Positions 55,494 through 64,000 of a stretch of DNA of 64,000 bases are shown here, in pieces. The stretch comes from Pseudomonas sp. LS.1a (GTDB taxonomy: Bacteria > Pseudomonadota > Gammaproteobacteria > Pseudomonadales > Pseudomonadaceae): assembly GCF_022533585.1 (NCBI RefSeq), contig NZ_CP092827.1, positions 1,714,001-1,778,000 on the forward strand, written 5' to 3'. The notes under the pieces are model-generated. The model had not been told where the DNA came from and made no database searches. It worked only from the letters and a program-made list of their open reading frames with translations. Each line of letters begins with the position of its first letter. The stretch's first letter is position 1. Position numbers and translations under genes: made by a program.

Positions 55494-56297
55494 ATGTTTC
55501 TCAGTGAGCTGTATCGGTACCCGGTGAAGTCGGGGCAGGCGCAAAGCCTGCAGGCTTCACCGGTGGGTTTGCTAGGGTTGCAGGGCGACCGGCGCTGGAT
55601 GGTGGTGGAGGAAGAAAACGGACGCTTCCTGACCCAGCGCGCCTGGCCACGGCTTGGCCTGATCAAGGCGAGCGATGATGATCACGGCCAGTTGCTGCTG
55701 GAAACACCTGGGCAGGCACCGTTGCGGGTGCCTGTGCCACCTGCCGATGACGCCCTGCGCGGCGTGACCATCTGGCGCGATACCCTGCGCGTGCCGGATG
55801 CGGGCGATGCGGCGGCGGCCTGGCTGAGCGAGCTGTTGGACAAGGCCGTGCGCCTGGTGCATTGCCCGGAGCAGCGCGCGCGTTATCTGCCCAATGGCTA
55901 TGGCTTCAACAGTGACCGGGCGGCGTTCCCGGACGGCTTCCCCTTGTTGCTGATCGGCCAGGGTTCGCTGGACGAGCTCAACCGGCGTATCGGCCGGCCC
56001 ATGGAGATGCTGCGCTTCCGGCCCAACCTGGTGGTGCGGGGCGCGGAACCGTTTGCCGAGGATGGCTGGAAGCGGATTCGTATCGGCAGCCTGGAGTTTC
56101 GCGTGCTCAAGCCCAGTGTGCGCTGCATCTTTACCACCATCGACCCGGCTACCGGCGAGCGCAGTGAGGATCGCGAGCCGATGGCCACGCTCAGGACTTT
56201 CCGCGAGAAGGAGGGGGATGTGCTGTTCGGGCAGAACCTGGCGGTGGATGGTAGTGGGTGGCTGGAGGCAGGGATGCAGGTCGAAATTCTGGAGTAG
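55494..56297 (+). CDS. MOSC-domain protein (YcbX-like, without ferredoxin domain)
   Basis: This 267-residue protein has an N-terminal beta-barrel (LSELYRYPVKSGQAQSL, GDRRWMVVEEENGRFLTQR) and a MOSC domain with LLLIGQGSLDELNRRIGRP and the Cys that binds molybdenum cofactor in KPSVRCIFTTIDPATG. YcbX of E. coli detoxifies N-hydroxylated bases with a fused 2Fe-2S domain, which is absent here. moaB and moeA 7 kb away could supply its cofactor. The start ATG at 55494 is chosen because the longer frame overlaps cheV. Confidence 0.9.
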   Translation: MFLSELYRYPVKSGQAQSLQASPVGLLGLQGDRRWMVVEEENGRFLTQRAWPRLGLIKASDDDHGQLLLETPGQAPLRVPVPPADDALRGVTIWRDTLRVPDAGDAAAAWLSELLDKAVRLVHCPEQRARYLPNGYGFNSDRAAFPDGFPLLLIGQGSLDELNRRIGRPMEMLRFRPNLVVRGAEPFAEDGWKRIRIGSLEFRVLKPSVRCIFTTIDPATGERSEDREPMATLRTFREKEGDVLFGQNLAVDGSGWLEAGMQVEILE

Positions 56298-56304
56298 CTG
56301 TGTT

Positions 56305-56416
56305 GCCTGTGCCGGCCTCTTCGCGGGTAAACCCGCTCCCACAGGTACTGCACCGCATTCAGGATTGGTGCAATACCTGTGGGAGCGGGTTTACCCGCGA
56401 AGAGGCCGGCACAGGC
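56305..56416. repeat. REP pair (inverted)
   Basis: GCCTGTGCCGGCCTCTTCGC and its complement flank facing CGGGTAAACCCGCTCCCACA units; it separates the convergent MOSC and slt genes. Confidence 0.85.
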
Positions 56417-56426
56417 TCAGCGACAA

Positions 56427-58352
56427 TCACATGTCATCGAAGTACCGCTCATGCCAATCCACCAGCGGCTGCGGCGAGTTCAGTTTCTGCCCGTAGATCA
56501 CCGAATACGACAGCACGTTCTGCACGTACTGGCGCGTTTCGTCGAACGGGATCGACTCCACCCACACATCGAAGCTCAGGTGCTTGGCGCCTTTCAGCCA
56601 CTGGCGCACACGCCCCGGCCCCGCGTTGTAGGCCGCTGAAGCCAGCACCCGGTTGCCGTTGAACTGGCTGTGCACCTGGCTCAGGTAGGCAGCGCCCAGC
56701 TGGATGTTCTTGTCCGGGTTGAGCACCTGCGCCGGTGACGCCAGCGGAATGCTGAACTTGCGGGCGGTTTCCTTGGCCGTGGCCGGCATCAGCTGCATCA
56801 GGCCGCTGGCGCCCACCGGCGAACGGGCATCTTCCATGAAGGCACTTTCCTGACGAGTGATGGCAAATACCCAGCTCGAATGCAGGCCGCGGACCTTGGC
56901 CTCGCGCACCAGGGTGTCGCGGTGGGCCATCGGGAAGCGGATGTCCAGGTCGTCCCAGTACTGCGCCTGGCTGATGGTGCGAATGGCCGGGAAGTACCAG
57001 CGCAGGTCGTAGCCCAGGCGCGCCTGGGCGACCATTTCGTCGCGGCTGAAGTGGCGGCTGACGTGGTACCACTCGCGGCGGCCTTCGACGATCTGGCCAC
57101 GGGCGTGGAACTCCAGGGCACGGCGGATGCCCGGGGTGTTGCGTACCTTGTTGACCAGCTGCGGGCTGAGTACCAGCGGCTTGTTGTTCAACTGGTAAGG
57201 CGTCTGTGCCCGGTCGGCGGCGAGGAAGCCGTAAAAGTCACGCTCACGCGCCACGGTCTTGTACAGCAGCGGGATCTGCGGGTTGTTCGGCTGCGCCAGC
57301 TCCAGGCTGCGCGCCTGCCAGTACTTCCAGCGGCTGCTGCTGGCCAGGTCCTGGGGCAGGCGGCGGGTCAGCTCGTAGGCGTCTTCCCAGCGGCCCAGGC
57401 GCAGCAGAAGGCGCAGGCGCCATTCGCTGACGGTGTTGTCACGCAGCTCGGGGTCGTAGCGGGTCATCAGGTCGAGCGCGCGCGGGTCGTAGCGGCGCGC
57501 CAGGGTCAGGCCGATTTCGCGGGCGATGGCCACCTTCTCGTCACGGGAAAAGTGCATGCGCTGGGCGTAGTCGTCGAGCAGCGCCATGGCCCGCTCCGGG
57601 TCCTGCCGGGCCAGGCGGCGCAGGCCGAGGCTGACCACGTCGGACATGGCTTCGTTGACCGGGGTGAAACGCGACGGCTGGTTGAGCAGCTCGGGCTTCT
57701 GGGCCACATCGACCAGCAGGCGCCCCTGCGGGCCGAGCGTAGTCAGGGTGTTGACCAGGTTGTTGGCCAGGCTGTAGTTGCGCGCCTGGGCCGCCAGTTT
57801 GGTGCGTTGCCAGCGCTTGGCCTCGGTCAGCTGGCCTTCGGCCGCCCACATGCCGAACAGCGTGTCGCAGGTGGCCGGCTGCGACTTGCCGACGTTCCAC
57901 AGTTTGTCGGCCGTGGCGTAGCCCTCGGCGCGCAGGCCGTGGCTGAGCTGGTACTGGCCGTTGAGGCAGTCCAGTTCGGTGAAGTTGAGCTTGGGGTCGT
58001 AGTACTTGACGAAAGTGTTCCATTCGCCGCGCTCGGCCAGCCAGCGCAACCAGCGCAGTTTCATCCAGTTGGCCTGGGGCAGGTCGCCATGCTTGGCGAG
58101 GAAGCCTTCGATTTCCTGGTTGCTGGCGGTTTTCAGGCGGGCGGTGAGCTCGTCGTAGGCCAGGTAGGGCGTCAGCGGGTAGTCGCTGAGGGCCTGGGCA
58201 TAGCGCAGGTACGGGCCTTTGTCGCCTTTGGCCAGCGCGCGCTTGGCTTCGTCATAGTACTGGCGTTGCAGGGTAAGGTCGGCGGCCTGCGCCGCGCAGG
58301 TGGCGGCGGTAAGCAGCAGGCAGGAAGCAATATGTAACAGGCGGCTGCGCAT
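56427..58352 (-). CDS. slt: Soluble lytic murein transglycosylase
   Basis: This 641-residue periplasmic enzyme has a signal peptide (about 1-24, LLHIASCLLLTAATCAAQAA), a long helical superhelix (to about 450) and a C-terminal lysozyme-like domain with catalytic Glu in ITRQESAF, SPVGASGLMQLMPATA and AYNAGPGRVRQWL. It cleaves peptidoglycan glycan strands to form 1,6-anhydro ends for recycling. ATG at 58352 starts at the signal peptide; an ATG at 58376 is possible. Confidence 0.95.
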   Translation of the reverse strand: MRSRLLHIASCLLLTAATCAAQAADLTLQRQYYDEAKRALAKGDKGPYLRYAQALSDYPLTPYLAYDELTARLKTASNQEIEGFLAKHGDLPQANWMKLRWLRWLAERGEWNTFVKYYDPKLNFTELDCLNGQYQLSHGLRAEGYATADKLWNVGKSQPATCDTLFGMWAAEGQLTEAKRWQRTKLAAQARNYSLANNLVNTLTTLGPQGRLLVDVAQKPELLNQPSRFTPVNEAMSDVVSLGLRRLARQDPERAMALLDDYAQRMHFSRDEKVAIAREIGLTLARRYDPRALDLMTRYDPELRDNTVSEWRLRLLLRLGRWEDAYELTRRLPQDLASSSRWKYWQARSLELAQPNNPQIPLLYKTVARERDFYGFLAADRAQTPYQLNNKPLVLSPQLVNKVRNTPGIRRALEFHARGQIVEGRREWYHVSRHFSRDEMVAQARLGYDLRWYFPAIRTISQAQYWDDLDIRFPMAHRDTLVREAKVRGLHSSWVFAITRQESAFMEDARSPVGASGLMQLMPATAKETARKFSIPLASPAQVLNPDKNIQLGAAYLSQVHSQFNGNRVLASAAYNAGPGRVRQWLKGAKHLSFDVWVESIPFDETRQYVQNVLSYSVIYGQKLNSPQPLVDWHERYFDDM

Positions 58353-58573
58353 GATACGTCCGGGCAGTTGAACCATGGGAAAGTGACGGCGGAGCCAGCA
58401 CTGTTGGAAGCTATTGCCTTAGCTTAGCTGTTTGCCGGCGGCGGGTGAAAGCACTGTGCTTGTATCGGGATATTAAGTTCGACCAGATGTCGCAATACCC
58501 TCGCCGGGTGGCCAGGCGGATGCCGTCGGGGGCCAAGTCAGGTAGAATGCGCGCCCGATTTATGGAGACCAAC

Positions 58574-60502
<1,929 letters not shown>

Positions 60503-60518
60503 TTGGCGTTAGCCTGAT

Positions 60519-60617
60519 CCGGCCTCTTCGCGGGTGAACCCGCTCCCACAGGTACTGCACCGCATTCAGCAGCGGCGCGGTCCCTGTGGGAGCGGGTTCA
60601 CCCGCGAAGAGGCCGGC
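60519..60617. repeat. REP pair (inverted)
   Basis: CGCGGGTGAACCCGCTCCCA and its facing complement lie between the convergent ABC-F and universal stress protein genes. The spacer begins GGTACTGCACCGCATTCAG, shared with the pair at 56305. Confidence 0.85.
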
Positions 60618-60626
60618 CCGGTTGAA

Positions 60627-61067
60627 TCATTCCTTCTTCTGCAACCGCACCGCCAGTACATCGCACGGCGCGCCATGCAGCACGTCATTGGCCGTGGAGC
60701 CCAGCAGCAACGCCAGGCCGTGACGGCCATGGCTGCCGACCACGATCAGGTCGCACTTCTGGTCCTTGGCCAGCTGGTGGATTTCCTGGCGCGGCTGGCC
60801 ATAGGTCAGGTGCGAGTCGCCGCGGTGGATGTCCGGGTATTTGTTGAACAGGCGCTCCATGCGCTCCTTGGCCTGGTCGAACTGCTGCTGTTGCAGCTGC
60901 GACAGGTCCATCGGCACGTCACCGCCGAACGCCATGGCCATCGGCTCGACGATGTGTACCAGCGAAACCTTGGCATTCGACGGCGCGGCGAGCGCCATGG
61001 CACGTTTGATCACCGGGTCGCATTCTTCGGTCAGGTCGACGGCGACCAACAAATGTTCGTATTGCAT
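60627..61067 (-). CDS. Universal stress protein (UspA family)
   Basis: This 146-residue protein starts MQYEHLLVAVDLTEE and carries the ATP-binding motif G-x2-G-x9-G in SHGRHGLALLLGSTANDVL, followed by HGAPCDVLAVRL. These proteins help survival under starvation, oxidative stress or low oxygen. AGGAG precedes the ATG at 61067. No Anr or FNR box was found upstream. Confidence 0.92.
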   Translation of the reverse strand: MQYEHLLVAVDLTEECDPVIKRAMALAAPSNAKVSLVHIVEPMAMAFGGDVPMDLSQLQQQQFDQAKERMERLFNKYPDIHRGDSHLTYGQPRQEIHQLAKDQKCDLIVVGSHGRHGLALLLGSTANDVLHGAPCDVLAVRLQKKE

Positions 61068-61177
61068 GAGCGGAACTCCTGACAATCGCGATAGAAGAAG
61101 TATGGTCGCTTTCGGGCGGGTCTTCCGTGAAAAATGGCTAACCAGCTCATTTGCAACGTTTTATGGGAACTACTGAT

Positions 61178-61615
61178 ATGACGGTATTGCTGGTGGTGTC
61201 AATCCTTGCGCTGATTCTCAGCCCGCTTTCCTGGCTGCGCACCTCGCGCAAGCAGAGCGAGCAGATGAAGCTGCGCCTGGAGGCGCGGCGCATGGGCCTG
61301 GCCATGCAGCTGGCGCCGCAGCAGTGGCCGCACTGGCTGGAAAAGGAGCCGCCAAGCCCGTGCCCGCAATACCATCGGGCACGTCGTCGCGGGCATGAGG
61401 ATAGCTTCAGTTTCTGGCAGATCACCCCGGGGGTGTGGTTGAACCAGTGGCGTGAACCCTGCGAGGACCCGCGCTTCATGGAGCCCCTGGCGCGCTTGCC
61501 GGCAAGTGTCTACAAGGTCGAGGCCGATGCCCGGATGATCGCGCTTTACTGGACCGAGCGGGGCGATACGGGTGTATTGCAGGATGTTGCCTACGTCCTC
61601 GAAGCACTCGCCTGA
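61178..61615 (+). CDS. Uncharacterised membrane-anchored protein
   Basis: This 145-residue protein has one N-terminal membrane helix (about 2-18, VLLVVSILALILSPLSWL) and a cytoplasmic-looking remainder with QMKLRLEARRMGLAMQL and FWQITPGVWLNQWREP, EADARMIALYWTERGD. I do not recognise it from a named family; similar proteins occur in pseudomonads. ATG at 61163 is an alternative start. It is divergent from the universal stress gene and followed by REP-like palindrome. Confidence 0.75.
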   Translation: MTVLLVVSILALILSPLSWLRTSRKQSEQMKLRLEARRMGLAMQLAPQQWPHWLEKEPPSPCPQYHRARRRGHEDSFSFWQITPGVWLNQWREPCEDPRFMEPLARLPASVYKVEADARMIALYWTERGDTGVLQDVAYVLEALA

Positions 61616-61634
61616 TACCTGTCTGGCACGGTCA

Positions 61635-61664
61635 TTGTGGGAGCGGGCACGCCCGCTCCCACAG
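61635..61664. repeat. Single short REP palindrome
   Basis: TTGTGGGAGCGGGC and GCCCGCTCCCACAG meet head to head with almost no loop, just after the gene ending at 61615. Confidence 0.75.
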
Positions 61665-61695
61665 GGAATGCGGAGGTTTCAATAGCTATGAACGA

Positions 61696-61750
61696 CAAAG
61701 CGGCGGCTTGGCAGAACCCTGAAGGGGTGGGGTGCCAAGTCGCCGCTTTG
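61696..61750. repeat. 18-bp inverted repeat, not REP
   Basis: CAAAGCGGCGGCTTGGCA and TGCCAAGTCGCCGCTTTG (17 of 18 matching) are separated by 19 bases. It is unrelated to the REP families in this window. The rest of the 554-base gap up to fadB has no other gene; its right half is described as the fadB upstream region. Confidence 0.8.
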
Positions 61751-61969
61751 CGTTCTGCTGCGCAGAAAAGGCCAGGCAGGCCGGGTATGCATTCAAGCAA
61801 GTGCCAGTGTAGCCGTTCGAAGTCGCCGCGCAAGGCAAAAGCTTAAGCATTTTCCTGCGGTTGATGGTCAATCGCCGACATGAATAGTCAGCAATCACCG
61901 TCAGCATGTTTAGTACCTGGACGCTACAAAATGACCGGAAAGTCGTGTTTTCACCTTGCTTGCGAGCAT

Positions 61970-62169
61970 TTGACAACGCCGATCTTTTCGGAGAATGTGT
62001 GCACACCCAAATCAAACGGGCGTATGAATTGAGCGTTTGTATGTCATGACGCCAAGCCATACTTCCGACTAGCGCGCTGACGGGTGTGCCTGGGGCAGGG
62101 CAGCTAAACCTGCTTTTGCTGCAGCGATCGGCGTGTACAGTTCAGCTTCCATATCGTGGAGATCAGTTG
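61970..62169 (+). promoter_or_regulatory. fadB promoter and operator region
   Basis: TTGACA at about 61971 is a perfect -35 but has only a weak -10 17 bases on. CAAACG (62013-62018) and CGTTTG (62034-62039) form a perfect six-base dyad with a 16-base spacer; PsrA, the fatty-acid repressor, recognises CAAAC/GTTTG half-sites but usually closer together. GGAGA precedes the ATG at 62170. Confidence 0.4.

Positions 62170-64000
<1,831 letters not shown>

Overview
This 64 kb window is a stretch of chromosome from a Pseudomonas of the P. putida group. The evidence is the high GC content, the cfrX-cmpX-sigX-oprF block, rmf beside pyrD and rlmL, an Aer2-type aerotaxis receptor beside acnA, and the many 30-40 bp REP elements (core CGCGGG-N4-CCCGCTCCCACAG, often as facing pairs) in intergenic gaps. 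No prophage, IS, integron, rRNA operon or CRISPR array was seen. Coding density is high, and only ppsA (left edge) and fadB (right edge) are cut.

Layout. 1-6.7 kb: ppsA 3' end, an alpha/beta hydrolase broken by a one-base frameshift, an RraA-family protein, ZntB, then the cell-envelope stress and porin block cfrX-cmpX-sigX-oprF. 6.8-12.5 kb (minus strand): nitrate assimilation genes nasS-nasT, nasA, a PP2C phosphatase/Ser-Thr kinase fusion and cobA. 12.7-21.6 kb: pyrD, rmf with a structured leader, rlmL, a CHASE-PAS-GGDEF diguanylate cyclase, dacB and yggL. 21.6-25.9 kb: a BvgS-type hybrid kinase with its LuxR-type regulator. 26-32.4 kb: dgt, three small membrane-stress genes (YqjD/YqjE type), an ammonium transporter, a glutaredoxin-like protein, an M15-type peptidase, a gene behind a LexA box, and a pseudouridine synthase. 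32.6-41.4 kb: Aer2, a CPBP protease, acnA, rlmM, a 102-bp perfect palindrome with a hexanucleotide array, tusA and pdxB. 41.5-51.8 kb: an exporter of the MsbA type, a chemoreceptor, a lipoprotein-type malate:quinone oxidoreductase, tRNA-Pro(CGG), moaB-moeA, a glycosyltransferase and yegS. 51.8-64 kb: a NarL-type two-component pair, a Cys-rich Hpt-like protein divergent from cheV, a MOSC protein, slt, an ABC-F protein, a universal stress protein and fadB.

How parts work together. The clearest regulatory logic is in the nas region. NasS (nitrate sensor) and NasT (ANTAR antiterminator) are encoded just upstream of a sigma-54-type promoter. The nasA leader then holds two hairpins with the ANTAR hexaloop signature (A1, G4), and the second overlaps the 5' arm of an intrinsic terminator. 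Aer2 and cheV each have a FliA (sigma-28) promoter of identical architecture (TCAA-N15-GCCGATAC), tying both to the motility regulon. A near-consensus SOS box overlaps the promoter of an uncharacterised 102-aa protein.

Limits: all calls come from reading the sequence and recalled family knowledge; no searches or folding programs were run. Start codons were chosen by ribosome-binding site and family length where possible.
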